Shown: one piece after another, positions 34,861-47,542 of the stretch
How positions within the stretch are numbered: the stretch's first letter is position 1
Layout of the letters: each line of letters opens with the position of its first letter
Origin: Alisma plantago-aquatica
Taxonomy: Eukaryota > Streptophyta > Magnoliopsida > Alismatales > Alismataceae
Direction: 5' to 3'
DNA length: 64,000 nucleotides
Assembly: GCA_963693085.1 (NCBI GenBank)
Contig: OY856412.1
Span: 1,061,916,744 to 1,061,980,743 of the forward strand
Notes under the pieces: model-generated
What the model was told of the DNA's origin: nothing
What the model saw: the letters and a program-made list of their open reading frames with translations, nothing else
The model's database searches: none
Translations under genes and position numbers: made by a program

Positions 34861-37056
34861 TGTTGGGAAATAAGGGAATATAGTATAACAACAAGAAAAA
34901 AAATTATCTATCCATATTCCCAAATACAACAAGATCCTGTCAACTACTATGAAATAGGAAGGATGGTTTTAGAAAGTTATACGTGGTCCTGGAGCAAGTC
35001 CAGTGACAAAACTTGCTTCTTTGTAACTGCTGACAAGTTGCTCTTGGACGGAGGTTGTGCAACTCACGATCTTCACCACAAACAACATTTGTGCAACCTC
35101 TGTAATGACTATTGTGGTCTCGCCATGGAATGTAGGTTGACTTTGCTCTTCGAGTAGCAGCCAAAGGACTCTTGCCTCTAGAGTAGTCCACAAGGACCAA
35201 CTAGAACTCCTATTGTTCCCCAAGAATGGACAAGAAGGAGTTGTCCTCCCCGTTGATGTATTAGTCACCAACCTACTCTCCCACAATGACAACTTCTCAG
35301 TTGTTCTCTCCCGTTGGCTATCCTCCTTTTTAGGTAGGACTTGCCCGGGCTCTCTTGGTTTCCACAACCAGAGAGGACAACAATTGTCAGAAGAATTGAT
35401 TATCAGTTGTCTGTGTTATGTGTTGTGCTCTAGGAAGCCCCCAATACCACTCTATACATAGCAGAGGCCAGAGTCAAGGTTCCCAATTGCTTTCCGATAT
35501 AGGATAAAGGTGCATGAGTGGAAAGAACCAGAAGATCTTGAATTTTTGCAACCTTCAACAATTGAAAAGGTAGTTTAGCAAACCTAGATGAACATTTGGT
35601 GCGCGAGACAATCATATCACACTGCCAAATGACCTTTTGAAAGTTCCCAATTTGAAACAAATTTGTCTATTTTGAATTCAATTAATATCTCAATTAATTT
35701 CCTTGATCCTCAAGTAAAGAACAATCGAAACTATTCAGGAAACATCCCAAACGAAGCGACCCAACTAGGCCGTCTCACCAGAGACGCCTATCTCACTCAC
35801 CCAGACGGGTGAGTTGAGTCAAGCCAGTCGGTTCATGGGAAGAACTTAGCCAAATCGAACTCCGATCAGCCTAACCCCCAAACAATCGTATCAACTACTT
35901 GAGACAGCCATCTGGCTGCCCAAATGGCCATCTCACTCACTGAGATGGTCATTTGGCAGGTCTAGTCATCCAATAAAGCAATCACTTGTGTGAATTGAAT
36001 ACCTAAACACTTTAGTAATCAATCCAATTGTCGTTCAAGATCAACTCCTCTTCTAGATGAGTTCCTATGTGTGTGACCCTATGGGTCCCATATCACGTTG
36101 GCAGTGAATGTACATAACTAGCTTATGACATCACAAGCAAAGAGTGGTGCCTAGTCGCACATCAATGCTATCCAAGTAAAATGAAAAGTTGGAGAAAAAC
36201 TTCAACCTACAATCTGTGTAAGGTGTTGTAGTGATTGTATAATTCCTTTGTATCTGATATCCAGGATGAACTCGAGGCATGGTTCATCATCCTCTCAATG
36301 TTTTTTAAACCAAGAGCAGACTGTCTGAGATAATGTGACCTCAATATCATATTTTGATTCACATGTGCATGAACATGCGTTTCTTAGTCTCACTAATCAA
36401 GTGTCCAGGATGTCATATCCTGCGGGAGGGAAAAATCCCATATCTATCACTCACAGTATATCCCCATGTATCAAAGTCACCCAATCATCACTGTTATAAC
36501 AACTCATGTTTCAGGACTGTGTTTGACAATGTCAAAGTGTGCTGAATGACATGTGATGAGTGTAGTGATTTCAGGTCTAAGAATCACAATCACCACCTTC
36601 ACTATGAGAGATGAATGTGACCACAAAACCATGTATAACTCTCAAGGTGGGTCAGTCTGATACACTTTTCTCTAACATGTATCTATTTGCTTGGTTTGAT
36701 ATTGCCATATCATGACTAACTAGATTTAGTCATTAACCAACTCACACTCTGATCTTATGTGTTATTGTTGTCTATCATCCTTCCACAATAACAACTGATC
36801 AGGGACACAGTGAGAATATGTATATGTACTCTTAGCAACCGTATGATCTCATCAAAAGGGTAGGAACTTGACAACATACGTCATTGAGTAATATAACTCT
36901 CTAGAATTTCACTCTGTATCCTCATTATCCCATAACTGAGTGAAACAGATGAATTAGAAGCTTGCCTTCATATGTGTTATCATTAATCAATCCTCTTAGG
37001 TAATTATGCCATGTCAATCATCACATAATTATCTCTACGAGCATACCTTTCCAACA
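34861..37056 (-). repeat. Copia-B 3' LTR (2.2 kb)
   Basis: + strand TGTTGGGAAATA ... CTTTCCAACA. Hairpin-forming cluster at 35755-35960. Confidence 0.9.
35755..35960. repeat. Palindrome cluster in Copia-B 3' LTR
   Basis: Includes an inverted repeat with 16-nt arms (35920-35935 and 35941-35956; 15 of 16 paired) around a 5-nt loop, and CACCC-agac-GGGTG at 35808. The corresponding place in the 5' LTR has 16-nt arms at 43284-43299 and 43303-43318 (14 of 16 paired). Confidence 0.75.
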
Positions 37057-39894
37057 GACTCATACTTGCACTTATAGTCAATCACCATCAGATCTCATCC
37101 TTAGTGATCTAAACATGTCCAACATGCTTATGTTGCATTAGTGCTGATTTAGAGGGTTAGAAACACTTTTTTTATAGTCAGTATATTTCATGTTTCTTAT
37201 CTCCTCGCTCTGAGATGAAACTGCCGTAGTATGGTATCTCATATTCCTTGCCTAACAGTTAGATCCATTATTGTCACAATATCTCTACTAAGTCATCAAT
37301 GGTCGCAACATCTAGAAGTTCATCATATGAACCTTTGAGATCCATATTGTATCACATTGCGTTCACAAAACAAGCACAATTGACTTCTATTATAGATTGG
37401 TGTTAATGGCTATTAGTTCTGAACCTTTCCAACTAATCATCACTTATTGTTTTAAATCGAACATATTTAATTTTGCAATCACTTTTATCATTTATGGAAG
37501 CCTGCATCGATGTAACTCTTTACATCCAACTCTTCCTTTTATTGCTATCATCATTGACTATCAATCTATCCTTAGTCACTTCTCAAGTACTAATGAATAT
37601 CTTTAATGACTATTCAATAACCTTTATTGGAATTTATATCATCTTATCATGTCTAATACATACAAGATTGTATGGTATAAGCTTGTTAATAGCTTACATG
37701 ATAGATCCACTATTGGAATGGCCCATGGAATCTTATTTATGATATTTCCATTCTTCACAAGAATAGGAATATAGGGTTCATGAGAGACTAATTCGAATTT
37801 TCTCTCAATAAATCCTTCCATATTGAACTCTTTCAACATATTGGTATTGTACGTAAATTTCCATTGTGAAACATTCAAGAACTATCTTATAGGTCTTGGT
37901 CCTTATCTCATAAGACGTTTCACCTTATCCTTCATTGCTGAAGGAGTTTTAATGCCAATTCTCAATATTCAAAATATTGAGATGTTATTACTCATCATAT
38001 GTGGAATATTCATATATTCTCCCACTAAATCTTTTGTAAACACATATTTCTTCTTTTGTCTTGATTCAAGTCAAACTCTTTGACTATCTTGTCAAGTCAA
38101 AAGATCCCACTTATGAGTTGCTTGTTCCAATCCCAAATTGAAATTTGTAGTTTATGGACTTAATTTGCATTCATGAAATTATGAAACCTTTTAGGTTGTG
38201 TCACATACACATCCTCTAATGTGTTCCCTTAAGAAATCCAATTTCCATTTTTCATATGCAAAATATCATAGTCCATTTTAACATCAACAATAAGCATGGC
38301 AGTTGCTAAACAAATTTTTATCAAGTTCAACATTTTGAACTTGATTTATTCAACCAATTTGTCATTTTATGTTATTCATGTAGGTCTTGATCATAAGACC
38401 CTATTGTACCATTTAGGTTCTACCCTTTTAGGTGGTGCTATCAAGGTCCTACCTTGTTAGCTTACATGGATTCCATGTAGCTCAGAAAAAGGTTTCTAGT
38501 TGACTGGTTGGCTCATCCTATATGACCAACCCATCTGATTAGTTGGATTCACAATCCTCCAATCTCAGGTGTGTTCTACTAGAACTATTTTTTTCTATGT
38601 TATATGATGAACCTGAGATTCCACAACAACTTGTGATTCTCATCATTCTCATTGTACCTATATCGTTGATCTCAAATATTTGGAGTATTACTTTTACTCC
38701 CACTGAATCTTTAAGAATTCAATTATTCTATTAACAAAACAAGTTTGTTATTGGAAAGGGATTAGTAATGTTCAACTATCATGGTTTATGGATAAACCTT
38801 CTCAAAAAACTACTTTCTCAAGGTGGGTTTCAATCCTTTAGACATATTGGAACATTCCCAAATCATATCATATATGATGTCCTTTTAAACCATTCAGATG
38901 GTAGTTTAATTAGTGATAGGTGTATATATATTTATGAGGATTTAATAAGATCAAATTAATTGATAATTATATCATGACTCATCATGGTATAAATCCTTCA
39001 TTCTGACACATCATCATGTTCAGACGGATTGTCAAGTGATACATTATTACAGTTCATTCCTGAAGGTACCCAAGGTATTGATATAAAGTATTTCAACATT
39101 TGATCATGTCAAAGTATCTTAATACTTTCATCAATCTCACACTTCATTTATAATCTCCTTGAACATTTTCAAGAGATTTCATTTTGGTACATATCATCAT
39201 ATTACCAGAAAATGAAATTGAAGTATTAATTTTCTACAACATTCATTCGACAATAACTTCATGTTACATATGCACGAGGTCTAATGGAAGAATTATCCTC
39301 CCACTACATCTAGTGAAGAGCGTCATGTCATATTATGTGTAAGTGAGACTTTACACATTTCCTTATGTTCAATAACCAAGGGAATCTAGATCAACATCAA
39401 TATGTAATCTAGGTATGCACCTCTCATATTCATACAAGATGACTAATGCTAATGATAGACTTGAGTTATCAATTATAATCTTTAGGTATAAACATTATAA
39501 ACATTCATCTTTGATCATTTCACATAAATATCACAAGATGCTTTAGGGCCAATGCCATGCAAGATCATATCTTTGAAATAGAAGCACTAATAATTCTTTA
39601 TTGATAATCATCCTTGTCTATACAAGATGCATAAAGAAAATGTATCTATTCTAATTGCATAATGAAATAGCAGTTCTAATAACTCTATTACATGCCCATT
39701 GGGCTATGATAAATTTAAATGTAGACTATGGCTTCTAAAACACTTGCTCTGCCTTGTCCATCCCTATCCTTCCATGAAGGCCTTTACTTCTTGTCGAATC
39801 CTGCACATCAGTATGTTAGATCTCTTTTTGGTATCACATACCCAAATGAAGAAATAATTAAATTTATCTTATATGGTTTATACCTGAAGTGGAG
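37057..39894 (-). pseudogene. Copia-B pol remnant
   Basis: Mostly unreadable. On the minus strand an RT fragment is seen at about 38170-38310 (block ending LEDVYVTQPKRF, as in Copia-A and C). No clear protease or integrase; RNase H not recognised. Confidence 0.5.
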
Positions 39895-40724
39895 GCCTCA
39901 ATGCCATCCTTCTTCTTATTGTGTTCCTCTAACCAGAGTGGGCAATTTCTCTTCCAATGTCCATGCTGGTGAAAATGGTGACAATCACCTCTTTGTTTCT
40001 TTACTCCACTTTTTGCCTTGAGATTTGAAGACTTGGGCTTCTGGCTTGCTTTAGAACCTTTCTTAGCTTTGCTTTTGCCTTTAGACTTCCCCTTTGTCTA
40101 TCTGATCATCATTATAGACTTGGGATTGTCCTTCTTCATTTGTGTCTCAACTATTCTCAACATGCCCAACAACTCTGTCAATGACTTGTCAAAGTCGTTC
40201 ATGATAAACTAACTATATGACTCTGGCAGGGACTGCAAAATCACGTCAGTGACCAACTCTTGGCCCAAGGGGAATCCCAGTCTGGTTAGGTTCTCCACAT
40301 ACCCAATCATCTTGAACACATGAGGACATACTGGATCTCCTTCAGCCATGTGACATTTGAACAATGCCTTGGAGACATCAAACCTCTCTTGTCTTGCTTG
40401 ATCTTCATAAATGTTCTGGAGATGTGTGACCATCTCAATCACCCCCATGTTCTCATGTTACCTTTGCAACTTATGGTTCATTGAACAAAGCATCGGACAT
40501 TTTACATCCACGCCATCCTCAATATGCTTCTTATAAGCATCCTTGTCAGCCCTTGGAGCATTTTGAACAAGTTCCTCTGGTTTTGGCATTTCCATGGCAT
40601 AGAGCTTGTGCTCCTGCGTGAGAACAATTTTTAGCATCCTAAACCAGTCACGGAAGTTGCTGCCAACAAGTTTGTCCTTCTCAAGGACCAATTGTAGAGA
40701 AAAGTGATTGTTTGGTGTGGCCAG
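39895..40724 (-). pseudogene. Copia-B gag
   Basis: Minus-strand frame of the copia gag (UBN2) family, collinear with Copia-C gag: LVGSNFRDWFRMLKIVLTQE near 40672-40613, ENMGVIEMVTHLQ near 40455, FKMIGYVENLTRLGFPL near 40320-40270, LQSLPESYSQF near 40240. The initiator ATG of Copia-C is CTG here (40722-40724), and a stop at about 40449-40451 splits the frame. The zinc knuckle near 39960 reads C-x2-F-x4-H-x4-C, lacking the second Cys. Confidence 0.85.
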
Positions 40725-41489
40725 TTGATTCTACAAAATAATTACAATTTTTTCAAAACTCAATTTTTGATTTGTTTTTATTAAAATTTGGGCAATAACA
40801 ATTAGGTATTTAATTAATTATCATTCTCATTATTTTGTTCAAATTGACAACCCTCAAGTACCAATTTAGAAAATTACAACAAACAATTTTTCTATTGAGC
40901 CAAGATCCATATTTCATTAAGTCATAAGGCGACTTTTGTCGATCGCCCACAACTTGACTATTTAGGTAGGCCAACTTGCAAATTGCATCATATGCAATTC
41001 TTGTATAGATGATATGCGTGACACCTTGCCATGATCATCTGTATGCCTCTGGGCCTGGGCTCTCCAGGTCACCAGGTAAGACTGACCCAATAGCCAATAC
41101 GATAGATACACACCATGATTTGTGCAAATCTACATATCTACTATAACACTTCCATGAGGTAGATGATACTCCATGCTTTGTGCAAATCTACACTTGGTCG
41201 AACAAGTTTTTCATGTGTATTTCTATTGGAAAGTATTTAAGACTTAATATATTTCATTGAGGGGTATATATATATTCTATACATTTATTGTATCCAATCA
41301 CCACATATATAGTACGTATCATATACATGCTATATCCCACAACGTAAACATACAATATAAAATAAAAAGCAATGGTTGTGGCCACGTCTACTAGTAATTC
41401 CTTGGAGCCACAAGGAATTACTAACACCTAGGTCAATCATCACATCACATGTATGAACCTTCGATTGATGTATAGCTATGCTTGCCAAT

Positions 41490-41750
41490 TTGGGTAGATC
41501 AGTTCAACCTTTGAATCGGTCATCTTGCCTCTTGGCTGGTCGGTTAGTCCTTCTCTCCAACTAATGTTTGAACTCCTTCTAAACAGGCCTACATGGATGG
41601 TTGTCTGGCCTCCTATCCAACCAACGTATGGACTGCTTCCAGATAATCGATTGGGCCCACAAGGTGATCGTCTGGTTCCATCTTCCTCTATCCTCCATGA
41701 TCCTCCAGACGGTCGGCTTGTCTCACAAACTGGTTGTCTCAACCGGCGAT
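41490..41750. repeat. Palindrome-type motifs in the Copia-B leader
   Basis: Words such as GATCAGTTCAACC, GAATCGGTC, CTGGTCGGTT and ACGGTCGGCTTG recur between gag and PBS, matching the position of the leader cluster in Copia-C. Confidence 0.55.
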
Positions 41751-42013
41751 GAACATATTCAACATCGTTGCATTAAGATAAACTATTCTATTTCTACTTT
41801 ATTACGCTGAATAAGAGAAACCTTGAGTTATATTCGAGGGGAGAAAATGTAGGAAAGCATTAACTTTACATTGGGAAGGAGGCAAAGGCTCAATTTGCAG
41901 ACCGAGATAAACAAGAACTAAACCATCCAACCACACACATATAAAGGGTTTAGGCGATAACCACGCTACACATCCACCATCAAAATCACTTTTAGGGTGA
42001 CGTGTGTAAATTA

Positions 42014-42043
42014 TATATATTTATATATATATATATATATATT
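42014..42043. repeat. AT microsatellite
   Basis: Run of TA dinucleotides in the Copia-B leader with one interruption. Confidence 0.85.
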
Positions 42044-42178
42044 AGTTTGGGATTATGTGGTCTTTGATCAGATACTCATATGAGAGCAGTTTTAATATTC
42101 ACATCGTATGCAATAAATAAACAGAAAAACCAAATATCTGATCATATTGATTATCCTAAAACATAGTAAATTGACAAG

Positions 42179-42190
42179 GCTCTGATATCA
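42179..42190 (-). other. Primer-binding site of Copia-B
   Basis: Minus strand TGATATCAGAGC, one mismatch to the iMet site, one base from the LTR. Confidence 0.85.
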
Positions 42191-42191
42191 C

Positions 42192-44426
42192 TGTTGGGAA
42201 ATACGGACACAGAGTATAGCAGTAGAGACAAAAAATAATTATCCATCCGTATTTCCCAATACAACAAGATTGCGTCAACTACTATGAAATGGGAAGGATG
42301 GTTTTAACGAGTTATACCCGGTCCTGGAGAAAGTTCAGTGACAAAACTCACTTTTTGTAACTGCAGACAAGTTGCTCTTGGATGGTGGTTGTGTAGTTCC
42401 TAGTCTTCACCACAAACAATGTCTACACAACCTCTACAATGACTCCTGTGGTCTCTCTATGGACTGTAGATTGACTTTGCTTTCCTAGCAGCAGCCAATA
42501 GATTCCTGCCTCTGGAGTAATCTACACAGACTAACTAGAACTCCTGTCATTCGCTAAGAATAGATAGGAAGGAGTTGTCCACCCCGTTGGTGTACTAGTC
42601 ACCAACCTACTCTCCCACAACAACAACTTCTCAGTTGTTTTCTCCCATTGGCTATCCTCCTTTTTAGGTAGGACTTGCCCGAACTCTCTTGGTTACCACA
42701 ACTAGAGAGGACAACAATTGTAAGAGGAATTGATTCTTAGTTGTCTGTGTTGTGTGTTGTGCTCTGGGAAGCCCCCACTACTCCTCTATGTATAGCAGAG
42801 GCCAGGGTCAAGGTTTCCAATTGCTATCCGATATAGGATAGAGGTGCGAGAGTGGAAAGAACCAAAAGATCTTATATTTTACGACCTACAATAGCTGAGA
42901 CAACCATTTCACACAAACAGACGGTCATCTGGTGCGTGAGACAATCATCTTGCACTACTAAATGACCATTTATCAGTTCCCAATCTAAAACAAATTTGTC
43001 TTTTTCGATTCAATTAATATCTCATATTAATTTCCTTGTTCCTCAAGTAAAGAACAATCAAAACTATTCAGGAAACATCCTGAACTTTTGTCCGACCCAA
43101 CTAGGCTGTCTCACCCAAATGAGATGACTGTCTCACTCACCCATACGGGTGAGTTGAGTCAAGCTGGTTGGTTCAATCAAATTGAACCGGTCGGTTCACG
43201 GGCATAACTTGGCCAAATCGAACTCCGATCAGCCTGACCCCCAAATGATCATCTCAACTAATTGAGACGTCTGTCTAGTTGCCCAAACAGCCGTCTCACT
43301 TAGTGAGATGGTTGTTTGACTGACCTGGTTAGCCAATCAAGCAATCACTTGCGTGAATTGAATACCTAAACACTTTAGTTATCAATCTAATTGTCATTCA
43401 AGATCAAACTCCTCTTCTAGATGAGTTCCTATGTGTGTGACCCTATAGGTCCCATATCACGTTAGTAGCAAATGTCCATAACTAGATTATAACATCACAA
43501 GCAAAGAATGGTGCCTACTCACACATCAATGCAACCCAAGTGAAATGGAAAGTTGGATAGCAACTTCAACCTACAATCTATGTAAGGTGTTGTAGTGATT
43601 GTATAATTCCTTTATCTCTGATATCGAGGATGAACTTGAGGCATGGTTGGTCATCCTGTCAATGTTCAATCCATGTTTTTTGAACCAAGAGTAGTCACTA
43701 TGAGATAATGTGACCTCAATATCATATATTAATTCACATATGCATGCTCATGTGTTTCTCAGTCTCGCTAAATCAAGTGGCCAGGATATCATACTCCTAT
43801 GGGAGAGACAAATCCCATATCTATAACTCTTAATCTATCCCCATGTGTCAAAAAGTCACCCAATCATCGCCATTATAACAACACATGTTTTAGGACTGCA
43901 TTTGATGATGTCAAAGTGTACCCAAAGACATGTGATGAGTGCAGTGATTTTAGATCTAAGAATCACAATCACCACCTTCACTATGAGAGATGAATGTGAC
44001 CAAAAAACCATTTGTCACTTTTAAGGTGGATCTGTCTGATACAATGTTCTCTAACATGCTTGGTTTTATATTTCCATATCATGACTAATGAGATTTAGTC
44101 ATCAATTAACTCACACTTTGACCTTATGTGTTATTGTTGTCTATCAACCTTCCACAATAACAATCGATCAGGGACATAATGAGAATATGTATATGTACTC
44201 TTGACATCCTTATGATCTCACCACAAGGGTATGAAATTGACAACATGCGTCATTGAGTAATATAATTCTCTAGACAATCACTCTATATCCTCATTATCCC
44301 ATAACTGAGTGAAATAGATGAATTGGTAGCTTGCCTTTGTATGTGTTATTATTAATCAAATCCTCTTAGGTAATTATGCCATGTCAATCATCATATGATT
44401 GTCTCTATGGGCATACCTTACCAACA
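42192..44426 (-). repeat. Copia-B 5' LTR (2.2 kb)
   Basis: + strand TGTTGGGAAATACGG ... CTTACCAACA. Same length (2,235 bp) as the Copia-C 5' LTR. Palindrome cluster at about 42895-42970 and 43095-43320. Confidence 0.9.
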
Positions 44427-44656
44427 CTACCTTCCCTTGAGGAGTGACACCATGGAGGCTTGATCTTCCTTCTAGGAAATGAAGCATACTTTCTGCTGGT
44501 TCTCCATGAAAGATAAATAAAATACATTAAAAGTATAGAAATCAAAAGATAATTGTAATTAAGTGAAACTAAGGCGAAAACTAGGAAAGGGAAACACAAC
44601 AACCCCAAAAAAGCAGATAAAACAATATGCAAATATGGGTATAATTATACTCATCA

Positions 44657-44672
44657 AACTATCCCAAACTTA
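44657..44672 (-). other. Polypurine tract of Athila-3
   Basis: Minus strand reads AAGTTTGGGATAGTT just before TGATGAGT, parallel to the Athila-1 tract AGTTTGGGGGAGT before TGATAAC. The preceding bases (GATCAAAGGTTT) also resemble Athila-1 (AATCAAAATGCT). Confidence 0.7.
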
Positions 44673-45861
44673 AACCTTTGATCGTGCCAAGTAAAGTAAA
44701 TAAAAAGAAAAGCAAACAATTGGTACTAGGATCCAAGCTTCCTATCCTAATCGAGCACACTCTTTGATCCCTTTTCACCAAACATAATCAAATGACCTTA
44801 GTCCTTCAGGGTCACATAGCCACACTTAGATATCCCCGATGAGGCTCATTTCTCCATTCACTAGACTCTAGAACATGCAAATGACTAAATTCATCTCAAT
44901 AATACTCTTGATATATCCATGCAAGATGGAAGAGAGCATAGGTCAGGGATGATTGGCTATTTCAAGGAAAAATTCTTGTAGTTCCCTTAGGTATGAAAAT
45001 TTTAAAAAATGGGGTGGGGGAGAAGAAGGAAATGACACAAACCCCTTTCCTTGATCTCTCCTCTATTTGACTCGAGATCTTATTTGGGATTCAATTATTC
45101 TATATGTCTCTCCTCAATTTGACTCGAGACTTTTTATTGGTTGTGGTTACATTGAGCACATGTTTTGTTTAGGCTCATTGACCTCTTTTATTTATTCCAT
45201 GCCTATAGAAGAAAAGTTTGAAGAGGAGACATATTTTTGAAAGGGATGTCACCCCGAACTTATGGTTTGACATATATTTGATACATTTTTTCTTACTTTT
45301 TGTGGTTGACAAAGAGATACGAAAGGTACAAGAGAGGTGAAAATAAGAGTCTGACTAGTGCTCCTTCATTTTATCACTGCATTGGAATAGATCATCATAT
45401 CATATCAGTTCATTCAATTATTGTAGGGTAGAGAAGTGTATACAAACTTTGTCGAAAGTCATGTCGAGGGCACATGCAACTTGACCTTTTTGACTCCTTC
45501 TGCTTATCATAATTCCAAGGGGAAAGTATGCTCATTTGTTGTCATTGGGGCTCAGATTCATTCAAGATATGTTTGTTCCTTAAAATTCCTTTTATGCACG
45601 GGTTAACTCAAGAAAAAGTGTGTAATTTTAAATTATACTTCTCCAAATTGCATACAACTAAGTGGATGACTAGATAAAAGCCAAAACTCACACAAAATAA
45701 AGCAATTTAAAAATAAATAGAAAACAAGGCAGATGTAAATAAATTGTGGAAAAGTTTTTTTGAGGATGAGAAAGTGAAAGGTAAGAGTTGATGTGGTGGT
45801 GATGACGTACCACCCAACCTCCACCCCAACTTCAAAATTCTGCATGTCCTCAGGTAGAAAA
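44673..45861 (-). other. Athila-3 internal (post-pol side), no gene seen
   Basis: About 1.2 kb of AT-rich sequence between the PPT and Copia-C. No frame above 90 codons and no recognisable motif; an env-like gene is not visible. Confidence 0.45.
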
Positions 45862-47040
45862 TGTTGGTATGTATGCCCTGAGAGCCAATCATGGGATGAT
45901 TGGTGGGATACATTAAGATTGATTTGATAAACATCAAAGGAAATCTTCCAATTCTTTCTGGTTCAGTCATATGAGATAGTGATAGAACAGATTGAATGTC
46001 TAGAGAATGAAAATACTCAATGACGTATGCTTTCAGGTTAAGGACCTGAACGATGAGATCATACAGATGCTAAGAGTTTGAACATTCTTGTTACGTCCCT
46101 AGTCGGATGTCATTGTGGAAGGTAGATAGATAGCAATGACACACAAGACTAGATTGTGGTTTTGGTTGATGACAGAATCTCATTAGTCATGATATAGAGA
46201 TATCAAACCAAACACATAGGTACTTGTTAGTGAACAAGTGTACCGGACAGACCCACCGTGAGTTTGACACATGGAACCAGTCACAGTCAGTACTCACAGT
46301 GATGGTGGTGAGTGTGATTCTTTGACCTGAAATCACTACACTCAACACATGTCGTTGGGCACACTTTGACATCATCAAACGCAGTCCTGAAACATGGGTT
46401 GTTATAAAGGTGATGATTGGGTGGCTTTGACACATGGGGCTTTTGAGGGGTGAGTGATAGATATGGGATTTGTCCCTCCTGAGGGAGTTTGATATCCAAG
46501 GCCACTTGATGAGTAGGATTGAGATAGGCGTGCGCACGCATGTGTGAATCAGTATGTGATATTGATGTCATACATATCTCCTTCAATCTACTCTGAGATC
46601 AAGAAAGTGAATGAACGTTGACAGGATGACTGTTCCATGCCTCGAGTTCATTCAGGATATCAGTGACAAAGGAATTATACATTCACTGTAACACCATTCA
46701 CGGATTGTAGGATGAAAGTTGTTCTCCAACTTTCTACTTTCACTTGGGTAGCAATGATGTGTGACTAGGCACCGCTCTTTGCTTGTGAAGTCATAAGTGT
46801 TATGGACTTTCACTGCCAACGTGAAATGGACCTGCATGGTCACACACATAGGATTTAACCTGGAAGAGGAGTTTTGTCCACAAAGCAATGTTTAGATTGA
46901 TTACTAAAGGAGTTTGGTAGTTCAATTAAACACTCAATTAATCGATAGCTCAATATCATATTGTTGAAGGTGTTGGACACATTGATTGGAGTATCAGATT
47001 GATTGAAATCACATTTGACTGATTCTGCACAACCTGCACT

Positions 47041-47445
47041 CCCAACCGATCGGTTCATGTGATGAACCGGTCGGCTGAGGTTGCTGAACCGGTCGGCTCA
47101 CTTGTTGAACCGATCGGCTCATGCACAGAGTGAAATGACCGGTTCAAGTGTTGAATTGATCGGTTCAACTGGTGCAATCGAGCAACTTGGGAAAGTAGGA
47201 TTGGTGAGAATTTTACTTTTGTTTCAATTATCCAATTTGATTGGAAATAGGATTGGTATTCGATACCGATTGGAAACAAAAGAAGGAAAGTCAATTGGGA
47301 ACCAACCTGGAACCTTAATCGACCGGTTCATAAGTGAACCGATCGGTTCCAGGGTCCCAAACGATCGGTTCAGTAGTGAACTGATCGGTTCAGGTCCCCA
47401 ACTGACCGGTTCACTTGTGAACCGATCGGTTCAGGTTGCGAGTTG
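47041..47445. repeat. Palindrome cluster in Copia-C U3
   Basis: About a dozen units of the form TGAACCG-AT-CGGTTCA and variants (perfect 14-bp palindrome GAACCGATCGGTTC at 47419-47432), often paired tail to tail as in CGGTTCAC-TT-GTGAACCG (47407-47424). The cluster ends about 90 bp before the TATA box. Counterpart in the 3' LTR: 53970-54350. Confidence 0.85.
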
Positions 47446-47533
47446 GTTGCTTTTGTGGAAAATCTCAAACCCTTCTACTCCTGCTTTTAGTCCCATATTG
47501 CCCGGGATAGAGAACCCTCTCCCATGACCCTCC

Positions 47534-47542
47534 TATATATAG
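47534..47542 (+). promoter_or_regulatory. TATA box of Copia-C 5' LTR
   Basis: TATATATAG. The same site in the 3' LTR (54444-54454) has one extra TA; Copia-A has TATAAATATA at the same place (21417). Confidence 0.65.

Larger units (their letters stand above)
34861..44426 (-). mobile_element. Copia-B: Ty1/Copia element, minus strand, inserted in the Athila-3 LTR
   Basis: LTRs 34861-37056 (3') and 42192-44426 (5'), PBS complement at 42179-42190, gag at about 39895-40724, decayed pol between. Flanking CTTCC (34856-34860) and CTACC (44427-44431) form a target duplication with one change. Same family as Copia-A, C and D. Confidence 0.9.
31527..44656 (-). repeat. Athila-3 3' LTR, minus strand, split by a LINE and Copia-B
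   Basis: The + strand starts TGATGGGG and ends ACTCATCA, inverted ends of an LTR read on the minus strand. The next bases on the right are an Athila-like PPT (minus strand). With the two insertions removed, 31527 to about 31700, about 33793-34860 and 44427-44656 sum to about 1.5 kb, a usual Athila LTR size. Left flank GAGGC (31522-31526) would be the target duplication; its partner lies to the right and was not found. Confidence 0.7.

Noticed and set aside
37397..38083. Hydrophobic + strand frames in Copia-B
   Set aside because: These are antisense to the decayed pol of a minus-strand element. AT-rich antisense DNA commonly gives Ile/Leu-rich frames.
46187..46537. 116-codon minus-strand frame repeated at 53117-53467
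   Set aside because: The two copies lie at the same place in the two LTRs of Copia-C, so their identity reflects LTR origin, not protein conservation.
47041..47445. CRISPR-like appearance of repeated palindromes
   Set aside because: Units are irregularly spaced and degenerate, lie inside plant LTRs and have no cas genes. CRISPR is not expected in a plant nuclear genome.
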